Shown piece by piece: positions 23,853-33,450 of a stretch of 64,000 nt of DNA. The stretch covers positions 72,078,064 to 72,142,063 of the forward strand of contig NC_079316.1 of the NCBI RefSeq assembly GCF_029931775.1, in the 5' to 3' direction. The stretch is from Euleptes europaea. Taxonomy: Eukaryota > Chordata > Lepidosauria > Squamata > Sphaerodactylidae. How positions within the stretch are numbered: the first letter of the stretch is position 1; every line of letters starts with the position of its first letter. A program made the translations under genes and the position numbers. The notes beneath the pieces were generated by a model. That model was not told where the DNA came from, ran no database searches, and worked only from the letters and a program-made list of their open reading frames with translations.

Positions 23853-24423
23853 ATACAGTTAACATAAGCATCTCTAAAGAATGGAGAGGGTGTGTGTTGG
23901 TATGCTGAGGATGGGAAAGAGTTGAGCAGCTTGATGAACATTGTATATTCATCCCACCAACAGCCACAAGACTCATGGTTCCAATGTTCAAAGTAAACAA
24001 AAACAAAAAGATTTATTTGTTTTTGTTTAGTACAAGTAAGAATGGTTGGGTCTCTAAGCAACTTTCCTAGAGGCAAATGAACAATCAATGTTCATTTGAA
24101 CATTAACCAGATTTGCTGTATTTCAGCCAATCTTCTTCTGCAGGTTAGGGACAATGCCAAAGTCAAGGTGTGATTCCTGGTGTCAGACACTGAAACGTAT
24201 TTGGTTGTTGCCTCTAATTATGTACAAATAAATAAACTGCAGTGAAGTACAATAAACAATAATTAATAAAGGAAGAAGCAGCCTGAAGCATATGAAAAAT
24301 TAACATCAGTAAAGGGTTACAGTATGATACGTTATAAGGAGCCAGTCAAAATCCGTAAAGTGGGTTCAGTTCAGCTATTAGAAAAGACGTGGGGTACCTA
24401 CAAGAAACTCATGGAGAGTGTGC
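23853..24423. other. Non-coding, nothing recognised
   Basis: No exon or repeat identified. Confidence 0.45.
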
Positions 24424-24870
24424 ATCGTCCCCCCCCCTTTGCTTCCTTCCCTCTTCCCCCTCTCTAACAATTTCCCTCCCCTTTCTCACTCCTCCCCTTC
24501 TGTCAGTCTTCCCCACCTTTCTCCTCCTCCCCTTCTCTGCCAATCTTCCCCTCTCTTTCTCCCACTCCGTCAATCTACCCTCTATTCCCCCACCTATTTC
24601 TCCCCTTCCCTTATCTGTCAACCTACCCCTCTCCCTTTTGCCCTCTACCCCTTCTCCATCAATCTACCCCCTCCCCTTCTCTGTCAACCTACCTTCCTCT
24701 TTCTTCCCCTTTCTCCTTCCCACCCTTGGCACTCCACTCACCCACTACTCTCACTGCTCTCTCTACCTACCCTCCCACCCTTGGCACTTCACTCACCCCA
24801 ACCCTTGCTGCTGTCCCTATCTACCTCCCACCCTCTCTGCTCTCCCTATCTACCACTCAGGGCAATCAAT
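24424..24870. repeat. Polypyrimidine tract with decayed tandem structure
   Basis: About 450 bp of C and T with few purines on the plus strand. Phrases CTTCTCTGTCAACCTACC and CACCCTTGGCACTCCACTCA recur, so it looks like an eroded minisatellite. The long open frames across it are a consequence of its composition. Confidence 0.8.
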
Positions 24871-25280
24871 GCACCCACCTCCTCCATTGATGCAGGGTTT
24901 GCAGCACCCCTATCTTCACCCCCAGGTCAGCTTTTGCGGCTCCTGGGCCACTACAGCTTCTGGCCTCCTTGCTGCTGGGTCAGCCTCTTCCCCACCAGGC
25001 GGCCCTCCACGGCTGCTGGCCTCCTCTCCAGCAAGCTCGCCCCCCCCCAGCGAGCTCACCCAGCTGAGGCTTGCTCCCTTCGTCTCAACGGCCCACTAAG
25101 CCTTCCCCCCACCCCCTCTTTCTTGACAGCTCACCTGGACTTCTCCGGACATGTGTGCTGAGGCCACCATCAGGAGCTGCCACCACAGCCAGGCCCAGCA
25201 CAGCTCCCAGGGTGCACCGCCACCGCCAGACTGAGGTAAGTGTGTTCTCTGTGCTTGTTTATTTGGGGGGGGGGATTTAA
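24871..25280 (+). other. GC-rich segment with exon-like boundaries
   Basis: A C/T-rich run ending TTTCTTGACAG precedes 106 bp (25,130-25,235) that end CTGAG|GTAAGT. The frames in it are open but of low complexity. It lies on the strand opposite to the putative ADAM12. It may be a pseudo-exon, an lncRNA exon or part of an old retroelement leader. Confidence 0.35.
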
Positions 25281-26438
25281 CCCCCCTACAATTTTTCAAA
25301 AATGTCAGATTTTTCTGCAGACCTAGGGGATTCCCAAAATCTGCAGAAACATCTGTTTGGGTGACTGTACTCCCAGCATGTGGATTTAAGTATCTGCAGG
25401 CAGGGGACACACGTGGGAATTAGATATATAGAAAGTAAGGAAGTCCAAGTCTCTGTTTAAGCCAGGGTGAGTTTGATTTCTTGATTAGTTCTAATTCAGC
25501 ACTTTTGATTGTATATTGTCTTCAGTGATGATAATCAGTTATTAAGCTGCACAATGCATTGGACATCTCTCTGCATGCTTAGAAAGGCTTAGCACGTCTG
25601 CTGTAGGTGAAATCACATCCAGACCTTCAAAGACATACTGACAGCAAAATCTAGATTAGTCAAGCATCTTCTGGAGCAGATGTTTCCATTCATCGCTAGA
25701 GTAAAAACATGTATTGTGTTATTTGAAATTATTAGTGTTGGGAAATATCTACTATGATCTTGCCCATCAGCACATAGAAATAGTGCTTGTAGGATCTTTT
25801 AAAACAATGACTCAAGCAATAATGATCACACTCAAATATTTTACATGAAACAAATTCCACAGGGGTAGACATTCATCCATTGTAATAAAAACAACAAAAG
25901 ACTTTTAACATGGAACATGAAACAACTAGGAGGCAATTTACATAACAAAAATGGGTAGGTGGGGGAAAATTATAGCAATAATCATGACTGATTAATATTT
26001 TGCTCAGTTTGTTTGCAAAAAAAATTATGAACAGATGGTTCTTAACATATTACTCATTATTAATTATTTGTCTCAGCTTTAAATCATTTTTCTTGCTCTG
26101 GGAAGGCACTGAAAAGATTTAATAGTTCATGAAGTCATTTGGGCACAGGAAGGAAGCGTGAAAGGGAGCTGCACCCCAGAAAAGCATGGATCCATTCATA
26201 TGCACCAGGGACAGAAGAACAACATCTGACTGGGTCTAAGGTCAAAGCCCTCATTAGCTAAATAGTTCAGTTATATTAGTTCTCCCACATATCCTACTGA
26301 CATTTTCACAATCAAATAAAACACCACCTATGGAATTCCCTTGCTTATGAACACACAAGCTGTGACATATTCTTGCACAGCCAGACTAACGCCTTCTGGA
26401 ATCAGAACAGCTGTAAGTATTCATCTACTTGCAGAAGG
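25281..26438. other. Non-coding, nothing firm recognised
   Basis: TTTTTCTGCAGACCTAGGGG (about 25,309-25,328) looks repeat-derived. The rest is AT-rich and featureless. Confidence 0.4.
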
Positions 26439-26440
26439 TA

Positions 26441-26529
26441 CAGTGCACTCCAAAGCAGAGTTACACCCTTCTAAGTCCATTAAGGTCAGTGGGGCTTAAA
26501 AGGGTGTGTTTCTGTTTAGGATTACACCG
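26441..26529. mobile_element. Mariner-type palindromic MITE
   Basis: CAGTGCACTCCAAAGCAGAG and its complement (TTTCTGTTTAGGATTACACC) bracket GGGTGTGTT/TTACACCCT arms. The 89-bp unit is flanked by TA on both sides (26,439-26,440; 26,530-26,531), as Tc1/mariner insertion gives. Confidence 0.6.
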
Positions 26530-26531
26530 TA

Positions 26532-27387
26532 ACTTTTGGAAGCCTGTACCAGTCACTTCCATCTGTGCTTACAAGAAAAGCTACTCCCATTAACAAGCAG
26601 AATATGGGAGCCTAGTGTGGATATCCAACTGTTGCAGGCTTATGAGTTCATGTAATTTAACCCTTGAGTACTTAAAGACTGCATTTCTGCCTCACGGCAA
26701 CTGAGGACAGGCAGCTTCCCATAACTTCCACTTTAAAGCAATTCCTGATGAACCAGACAAGATATATGGGGACATGGGGGACGAAGAGACATATCAAGCA
26801 AGCAGGCTTGTGCCTGTGGTGGCACCTATCATCACATAGTATACGTAGTATGTAGTGAAGAGCAGTGTACAAAGAACTCAGGTGTCATCTGAACCTCAGA
26901 TGTCAAAAGCTCACTAGATAAATGTCAGACTCTGACATGTATGTACTCTTATCTAAGAAAAGAACACAGCTGCTCAGCAACAATGCTGTCTTAATCCTCA
27001 AATAGGGATATTCTGTTTTAGCAAAGTCAAGTCCAAACAGAGGATCAGGCCACCACGGGAATGGGTATGTCCATGGAGAACCATACCGTAATACAACACT
27101 ATAGACAGTATGTTGTAATTTTGAATTACATATCTGCTGTTACAGGATACTGAAACACAATTCCAAGTGGAATATTTCTGACAATCTCTTACCACACCCC
27201 AAATCTAGGTTTTCTGAGGCACTTGGCATGATGAATGAGGTTGCCCTTTCAAAGTATTTCTTTCTGGTAACCTACTTAACATGCTAATGAAAACAGCCAT
27301 GTGGCTGTTTGACATCAACATGTTGCGTGTGCTGCAACCAGATCAGAGGGGCACTTACGGAGCGCTGGAGATTCTGAGCTCTGTATA
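26532..27387. other. Non-coding, nothing recognised
   Basis: No exon or repeat identified. Confidence 0.45.
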
Positions 27388-27597
27388 TAGGGTTGCCCGC
27401 TCCGGGATGGGAAATACCTGGAGATTTGAGGGGATGGAGTTTTAGGAGGATGAGGGTTGGGGAGGGGAGGGACTTCAATGCCATAGAGTCCATTTTCCAA
27501 AGCGGCCATTTCCTCCAGGTGAACTGATCTCTGTTGCCTGGAGATCAGTTGTAATAGTGGGAGATCTCCAGCCACCACCTGGAGGCTGGCAACCCTA
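27388..27597 (+). mobile_element. hAT-type MITE, second end type, perfect TSD
   Basis: TAGGGTTGCCCGCTCCGGGA to GGCTGGCAACCCTA; TCTGTATA at 27,380-27,387 and 27,598-27,605 is a perfect 8-bp duplication, so a relatively late insertion. Confidence 0.92.
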
Positions 27598-27842
27598 TCT
27601 GTATACCAAAACGAGGGCTTATTGGTGGGGTGCCTGGGCGACTTATACGGCTGAGCCCGGCCCAACGGGAGGGAACATGAATGTGTGAGATAATCATGCC
27701 TCAACAGATGCTACTGAAGTACTGGATTTCAGCCGCATCCCTAGGGCAACTAGTGCCATAGATAGTGTGCGTTCCCTTTTTATGCTCTGGGCCCTCTTTC
27801 TTCACAGCACCCAGTCAGGCAGCAGTTGAACAAAAGGGGGGA

Positions 27843-28387
27843 TAGGGCTGCCAACTCCAGGTTGGGAAATACCTGGAGATTTTTGAGGCGGGGCCTGAGA
27901 AGGGCAGGGTTTGGGGGGGAGGGACTTTGGTGCAATAATGATGGTGCTACCATTAGGCGAATTAGGTGGTCGCCTAGGGCGCAGACCTCAGAGGGGCGCA
28001 GAACTGGCCTGAGGAGCACAGTTTTAAACAGATTTCTTTGGGGGGGGAATGCAACTGGCAATTTATATTTTTTAATTTTAAGATAAGTACCAGAACAGTG
28101 CTATGGAATATAATTAATTATAATGTCTTATAAAAAGTTTTGTGCTTTTATCTTTCTATCAGACATCTGTTTTTGAAAATTGGTTAGCAATGGGTGGGGG
28201 GGCACAAGTAGTTAGCCTTGCCTAGGGTGCAAAAATGACTGGCACCGCCCCTGCTTGGAGCACAGTTTGGGAACCTCTGCATAGAGTCCAATTGCCAAAG
28301 TGGCCATTTTCTCCAGGTGAACTGATCTCTATTGGCCGGAGATCTGTCATAATAGCAGGAGATCTCCAGTACCTGGAGGTTGCCAAA
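27843..28387 (+). mobile_element. hAT-type MITE interrupted by another DNA element
   Basis: The left part, 27,843-27,927 (TAGGGCTGCCAACTCC..., second end type), and the right part, about 28,281-28,387 (CATAGAGTCCAATTGCC... to GGAGGTTGCC), belong to one MITE. The terminal CAACCCTA is lost. Confidence 0.8.
27934..28280. mobile_element. Inserted hAT-like element(s) inside the MITE
   Basis: GGTGCTACCATTAGGCGAAT and GGTCGCCTAGGGCGCAGACC at the left are answered by TTGCCTAGGGTGCAAAAATG and CTGGCACCGCCCCTG at the right, so the ends are imperfectly inverted. Flanks TTTGGTGC and CTTGGAGC match at 6 of 8. A short CAGTTTGGGAACCTCTG piece next to it resembles the end of the hAT MITE at 54,608. Confidence 0.6.
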
Positions 28388-28416
28388 AATCTGACACAGT
28401 AACAACTCCAATAGTT
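28379..28416. repeat. 38-bp perfect inverted repeat, left copy
   Basis: GTTGCCAAAAATCTGACACA and the following 18 bases are the exact complement of 28,879-28,916. Confidence 0.92.
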
Positions 28417-28628
28417 ATCAAAATATAGCCTAAACATATTTTGTGTGATAAGTCAAGTACAAAACGCAGTATACCACATCATACGCAACTACAAAAATAT
28501 ATACACACACACAAAGTTGGTCACTCTCTAGGAGCATCAATTATGTAGAAAGTCTCTAGGACTATACAATTTCCCAATGCATTCAACTTTTTTCTTTTCT
28601 TTTCCAGGTCTGGATCATAGGTTGGTAT

Positions 28629-28836
28629 TAGGGTTGCCAGGTCCCTCTTCGTCGGCGGGTGTGTGTGTGTAAAGGTTTTTGGGGCGGAGCCTGAGGAGGG
28701 TGGGGTTTGGGGAAGGGAGGGACTTCAATGCCATAGAGTCCAATGGCCAAAGCGGCCATTTTCTCCAGGGGAACTGATCTCTATCGTTTGTAATAGCAGG
28801 AGATCTCCAGCCAGTACCTGGAGGTTGGCAACCCTA
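28629..28836 (+). mobile_element. hAT-type MITE, full length with internal (GT)n
   Basis: Ends intact (TAGGGTTGCCAGGTCCC, GGTTGGCAACCCTA). A GTGTGTGTGT expansion lies in the left third, and about 15 bp of the AACTGATC...GATCAGTT stem is missing. No matching 8-bp flanks. It lies between the arms of the 38-bp inverted repeat. Confidence 0.85.
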
Positions 28837-28878
28837 GTATCTTTCTTTCTTTTGATCAGCGGAAGCTTCTCCGAAGAG

Positions 28879-28916
28879 AACTATTGGAGTTGTTACTGTG
28901 TCAGATTTTTGGCAAC
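28879..28916. repeat. 38-bp perfect inverted repeat, right copy
   Basis: Exact complement of 28,379-28,416, about 460 bp away. A second MITE end fragment (GTACCTGGAGGTTGGCAACC) lies just beyond, at 28,951-28,970. Confidence 0.92.
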
Positions 28917-29039
28917 TTGAACTTGTACACAGTGGTGTTCGTTTGCTTAGTACCTGGAGGTTGGCAACCGTGTGTTGGGGGTGGGTGGGGGAATGGCAGG
29001 AAAGCGTCCCCTGTGAACTTTCCCACCGACCTGCAGCTG

Positions 29040-29365
29040 TTGCAAACCCCGGCGCCGGAGCGAGGAGCGGGGGTTGCGTCACCCTCCCTCTGGGGGGGCC
29101 CTGAGCGGGGAACACAAAGGGGCACTGAGGAGACTGAGGCCAGCCAACCGAGCCCGGCGCACAACCGGCGGCAGCCATCGCTTTGCTGAGGCCAAACGCC
29201 GCCGGAGGAGGAGGAGGAGGAGGAGCCTGAGCGTGGGAGGCGGGCGGGCTGGCGGGCATGCCCTTGGCCAGAGGCGGCCGCCGGGTCTCTCCTCCACCGC
29301 CTCCTTCTGGAAAAGAGTCTCGGATCCGCGCAGCAGGGAAGCTTCCTGCTCCCGGCCCGAACGTT

Positions 29366-29366
<1 letters not shown>
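29040..29366. promoter_or_regulatory. GC-rich part of CpG island, downstream of exon 1
   Basis: This stretch is rich in CpG and GGC/GCC triplets, including a (GGA)n-like run around 29,206-29,226. It belongs to the same island as the exon at 30,000-30,105 but is separated from it by a block of microsatellites. On the ADAM12 reading it is early intron 1, a common place for enhancer or alternative-promoter activity. The open frames on both strands are compositional. Confidence 0.5.
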
Positions 29367-29396
<30 letters not shown>

Positions 29397-29851
29397 GTAT
29401 ATATCTATATACACACACACTTTATATAAAAGTATATATAAAAGTGTGTGTGTGTGTATATACACACACATACACGCAAACTTATATACTTTTATATAAA
29501 AAGTATTTTATATATTTATATACTATATATTTTATATTTATATTAAAGTATATATATTTATATAAAAGTATATAAATATATATATACACACACACACACA
29601 CTTTATATAAAAGTGTGTATATATATGTGTGTGTGTGTCTATATATAAAAGTATATAAAAGTGTGTATGTGTGTGTGTAGACATATATATGTATGTATGT
29701 ATGTATATACACACACACACACTATATATACACTTTTGCAACTCGAGAAGCGGGTGCAATATATATATGTATATACGCACACGCATACTTTTGCAACGCG
29801 AGGAGCGGGTGCAATATATAGATAGATATAGATACACACACACACACATAT
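29367..29851. repeat. Microsatellite block (TG/CA, TA and mixed)
   Basis: Nearly 500 bp of alternating purine-pyrimidine sequence: (TG)n, (TA)n, (CA)n and TATAAAAG-type units in changing order. It breaks the CpG island in two, 150-630 bp downstream of the putative ADAM12 exon 1. The reading frames through it encode only Tyr/Ile/Cys/Val/His runs and are artefacts. Confidence 0.9.
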
Positions 29852-29879
29852 ACTTTTGCAACGCGAGGAGCGGGTGCCA
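29732..29879. repeat. Three-copy 28-bp GC-rich minisatellite spaced by microsatellite
   Basis: The unit ACTTTTGCAACGCGAGGAGC, continuing into GGGTGC, occurs at 29,732-29,759, 29,787-29,814 and 29,852-29,879. Copies two and three are almost identical; copy one differs at two bases. The spacers are TA/CA-type simple repeats, so the whole is a 55-65 bp higher-order tandem array. Only the rightmost copy continues into unique CpG-island sequence, so it is probably the source. Confidence 0.85.
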
Positions 29880-29999
29880 CCTCCTCCGGCGGCGGCCGAG
29901 CGAGTGGGGAAGGGGCCGCTGTGCCGAGCGCGAGGCGGCGCCGGCTTTGCGCCTCGGCGGCGCGCGCGCTCCCACCGAGCGAAGCGCTGCCCGACTTAC

Positions 30000-30105
30000 C
30001 GCGCGCCCCGCAGGAGGGGGCTACAAAGAGGCAGGTCAGGCTGAGCCGCAGGAGGAAGAGCCGGGTCGGAGACGGAGGCCGGCGCGCCTGCACACGCTGG
30101 CACAT
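30000..30105 (-). CDS. ADAM12: Putative ADAM12 exon 1 (signal peptide)
   Basis: On the minus strand an ATG with A at -3 opens 35 codons plus one base: MCQRVQARR, then a hydrophobic core (LFLLRLSLTCLFVAP), then SCGARG. It ends at a consensus donor, GCGCG|GTAAGT. This is a typical signal-peptide first exon in a CpG island. Human ADAM12 exon 1 has the same plan, about 30 residues with a Leu/Ala core ending in CEARG. The flanking gene on the same strand is C10orf90, which sits just upstream of ADAM12 on human 10q26. ADAM12 is a type I membrane metalloprotease-disintegrin of the muscle and bone lineages. Signal peptides diverge fast, so synteny carries much of the identification. Exon 2 was not found. 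Confidence 0.62.
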
Positions 30106-30280
30106 CTTCGCCCGGGCCGGGAGGCCGACTTGGCATCAGCTGGGGCTGCAGAGCGGCCCCATGAAGAGCCGGCGGCGGGGAGGGCGCGCGCCGCGAGCTC
30201 AGGATGGGAGAGGCTTCCTGCATGCAGGGGACGCTCAAACCCCTCCTGCTCCGATGATGAGCTGGGCTTTGCTTGCATTT

Positions 30281-30312
30281 AAAAAAAGGGGGGGTTGTCC
30301 CCCCCTTTTTTT
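30281..30312. repeat. Perfect A7G7 / C7T7 inverted repeat
   Basis: Seven A and seven G, a TTGT loop, then seven C and at least seven T make a perfect 14-bp hairpin, about 180 bp upstream of the putative ADAM12 start codon. Confidence 0.9.
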
Positions 30313-30380
30313 TTTGGCAAGAGCAGAACTGTTGACCGTTGCAATAACTGAACAAATTGTCCGGGTTGGCTAACAGGAGG

Positions 30381-30411
<31 letters not shown>

Positions 30412-30412
30412 A
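30381..30412. repeat. (GC)n(CA)n dinucleotide run
   Basis: A GC-alternating run passes directly into about eleven CA units. Such alternating sequence can adopt Z-DNA. It lies in the putative ADAM12 promoter region. Confidence 0.9.
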
Positions 30413-30560
30413 TCGTTAGCGAAAGAAGGCAGGCCTGTGAAAAACTCCCCCTTGCCAACACTCGCAGTTCTCATCACAATGGAACAAATTATTGTCTTCT
30501 TCGCCTTCGCCCTGCTGCTCCGACGCGGGGTCCTAGCGCCTCCCCGGTGAGCTGCCAGCA

Positions 30561-31822
30561 CTGTCCCCTCTGCAGAGAGGTGACCTGCCAATTTTCGATT
30601 CGTTTGGAAGGAGGCTCCCTCGTTTGGGCTTCATTTGAAGGCTGGCTGTAACATCGCTCTCCCGCTCCAGCGGTGATGAGCGACCTTGTTTTGTCTCAAA
30701 CGTCTCTCCTCTGGTCGTGTGGTGTGAGATTCAAATGAGACTGTTGGCTTCCCCCCCCCCTTCATTCTAGAAAACTGAAGGATCCTCGGTGTAATTGTTT
30801 CTGCTCAGTCCCAACGTCTATTCGAATTGCATTTTTTTGCCATTTAGAAATGTTAAGGAACAAAACGTTGCTTCGCTATCCCTCCCCCGGGACGGTTCTT
30901 TAAAATCGCCTTCCTTCACATTGTGACAGCTGTCAGGAATGTGAGAAAGATATTACCTTTGTTTCTGACGCATGGTCACCCATCACTAGAACATATGTAA
31001 ATGAATGTTTATGATCTTCTTCCTTATGACAAACTGGGGGGGGGGGAACCATCTTCCAGAAGTGGAAAGATTAGTTTCTGTAACTGCATCTAAAGAACCA
31101 TGTTGTGCGTCTGTGTGAGTACACATTCACACACTTAATGCTGGTATTAATCTATCGTAGTGTTTGGAACTTTCCTGATTTGTGGTCGGTATTGTACATA
31201 TTGTACCCAATTGTTACTGTGATACTTTTTAACAATCTCTTAAGTTTTCTGAAGAGACATGACCCTTCTGACTCTCCTTCCCCTTAATTTCTACATTTTT
31301 GAGAAATTTCTCCTTTTTAAATTAAATGTCACCATGCTGTATTTTTGAGAGAGCTTACACATATGTTGATCACACTGATGTCACCATTCTTAAGCATTCT
31401 GACAACACTCTTGCGCAAGACTTGCTGCAGAACAATGCAAGGTTCTCAGGGGAAAGATCTGGGGGGATGGAACTACCACATTGGGCTGCCACCCTACCCA
31501 GGCACTGGAGCATCTAATGCACCTTCCCTCTCCCTGGCAGTTTTAAAGACATCTTAGCAAGGCACAGACCTTGCACAGGGCTTCCCCGATTCCCGCTGGA
31601 AGTCATCTTAAAAGCTGCTCTGCGAACTTTTTGATATTAAGCATCAGCAGTCTGGTTTCATTGTGTTTCAAGGGGAGCTCACCTTTTTATACAAGCATGT
31701 CCTGCCCAATATGTTCCACAATGCCTAGGTAAATCTTTCCTTCTGCCACCATTGTCACATCCATTAATTAACAGCCTGAACTTTTGCCATTCTAGTTGAG
31801 CTAGTGTGTGGAATAACTACGT
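30561..31822. other. Upstream flank of the CpG island, nothing recognised
   Basis: CpG density drops quickly after 30,560. No exon or repeat family recognised to 31,822; proximal regulatory sequence may be present but cannot be read from one genome. Confidence 0.45.
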
Positions 31823-32012
31823 AATGTAAGTGCCGTCAAGTCGCAGTTGACTTATGGTGACCCCAGCAAGGGGCTTTCAAGGCAAGTGAGAAGTTGAGGT
31901 GGTTTGCCATTGCCTTCCTCTGCAATTTTCCTTGGTGGTCTCCCTTCCAAGTATTGACTCTGCTTAGCTTCCGAGATCTGACAAGGCTATACCATGCTGC
32001 CTTCCCGCCTGT
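31823..32012 (-). mobile_element. 5S rRNA-derived SINE, diverged
   Basis: Tail GTAAGTGCCGTCAAGTCGCA; 5S part GGTGGTCTCCCTTCCAAGTA, GCTTAGCTTCCGAGATCTGA, then CAAGGCTATACCATGCTGCC, the 5' end of the family. Confidence 0.85.
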
Positions 32013-32325
32013 AGAATAACTGTGTGTGTATAAAGTGCTATTTCTTAAAATGCTACCTTGGACAATCTGGGCCTAATCATTTAACCTTGTCACCTACATT
32101 TGGCTTCTAGGGCTTCATGGCTGTATTTCTTAGTATTTGGACTTCTACTCTACACTAGGCGGCTACCTAGACACCATGAGATGTGTATAATCTTTCCACT
32201 TGGCAGGCAAATCACTATGCGTTCATTATGCCCATCAAAAATCTATTACTCTGTTTTTCTAACTAGCAAATCTCCCACTAAGAGGATTCTCCATCCCAGA
32301 GATGCAAGAGATTATTAATGTGAGG

Positions 32326-32513
32326 CAGAGGTGTCAAACATAAGGTTTGCGGGCTGGATTCGGCCCCATGAGAACTCTTATTTGGCCTGCAAGCCATCCA
32401 AGGCAGCCTCCCTCCCCCCACTCTCGATACGGGCTGGTGAGGCGTGGCCTGGCCCAACCAGGTGGTATTTATGTCATATCCAGCCCTCATAACAATTGAG
32501 TTTGACACCCCTG
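32326..32513. mobile_element. Small hAT MITE (CAGRGGTGTCAAAC ends)
   Basis: CAGAGGTGTCAAACAT at the left and GTTTGACACCCCTG at the right are inverted. Flanks ATGTGAGG and ATCTAAGG match at 6 of 8. 188 bp, no coding capacity; unrelated in sequence to the 209-bp family. Confidence 0.75.
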
Positions 32514-33450
32514 ATCTAAGGGATTGTTTCCCTCTGATCTGGTTTGATATCCACCTGCTCCAAACTCTTTGTTCTTTGTACACTAGAGGACAAATCAGAA
32601 TGGGAATCAGACTGCTTTTCAAGGGCCCCAAAGATCTCCATACCAACCCGCTTTCCTTAACTTTTCCAGGTCTCAGAGGAAGAGCTTCAGGAACAAGTCT
32701 GAATCTCATTGTGCACACTAACAGTTGCCACCTGGCAGAAGGATAGTCATGCATGTGACACTGTACAACACAGTGCATAGCTTACACATACCTGCTGACT
32801 TTCTAGCTTTTTTGTGTTTTTGTTTTTGAAGCTTTTAATGAGCCCAGCTGCAGTTGTTTTCAAAAACTGGCTGCAGTTCGAGAAAGTTTTTGAGCTGTTG
32901 TTGAAAGCAAGGTTTGATCCACTGAGGAAGTGTTATGTTGTGAAACGCATCGGCATCATCAAATAAATACTAAATACTGTTTACGTACTTGAAGATTCTC
33001 TGTGCACCTTTTGTCTTATCTTGTTTTCACCTTTCTGGTGCAGCTTATCTGTGCAGTTCTTCAGATCAGGTATACCAGATCAAGCTAGATATGTTAGCTG
33101 AGATATTTGTCACATTTTAAATTATGGGGAAAACTAGTAGGGAAAAGGAGTATCTACGATATTAACATTTGTTTGCAACGTTACTAGCAAAACAAAAGTA
33201 CAAAAGTACTAGAGGCTGTAACAATAATATCTGGTGTATTGTGAAGATTTCATAGATAAAATGCACCTTAGCCCATACAGAAGTGATTGTAGAGAATATA
33301 ATACAGGTTGAGAATGCAATGTACAAATATGCAAATAAAATATAAAGTTGAATACTCATAAATAACACTGGCAACAACCAATCATGATGCTAACATTAAT
33401 CAGTCATACCTTGAATCATATAGTCAATATGGAATGCTAACAGAACTCTA
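32514..33450. other. Non-coding, nothing firm recognised
   Basis: A phrase near 32,923-32,963 (GAGGAAGTGTTATGTTGTGA, then AACGCATCGG) looks like the end of a known reptilian retroelement, but I cannot set its limits. Confidence 0.4.

Larger units (their letters stand above)
30106..30560 (-). promoter_or_regulatory. CpG-island promoter and 5' UTR of putative ADAM12
   Basis: The block upstream of the signal-peptide exon is GC-rich with dense CpG, in a window that is otherwise AT-rich and CpG-poor. No TATA box is evident, as is usual for CpG-island promoters. It contains an A7G7/C7T7 hairpin at 30,281-30,312 and a (GC)n(CA)n run at 30,381-30,412. The transcription start cannot be fixed from sequence alone. 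Confidence 0.6.

Noticed and set aside
24389-25161. Two overlapping plus-strand frames of about 240 residues, rich in Pro, Leu and Ser
   Set aside because: They run through the pyrimidine tract in two frames at once; the residues reflect C/T composition, not a protein.
29078-29975. Several long frames on both strands rich in Tyr, Ile, His, Val and Cys
   Set aside because: They are translations of TA/CA/TG microsatellites.
29722-29999. Continuation of the signal-peptide frame beyond 30,000
   Set aside because: A consensus GTAAGT donor lies at 30,000/29,999 and the frame then enters microsatellite sequence, so it is read as intron.
1-29999. ADAM12 exon 2 on the minus strand
   Set aside because: I looked for the conserved SLWNQGR...WIPVKSF region and found nothing convincing; the first intron may extend past the window.
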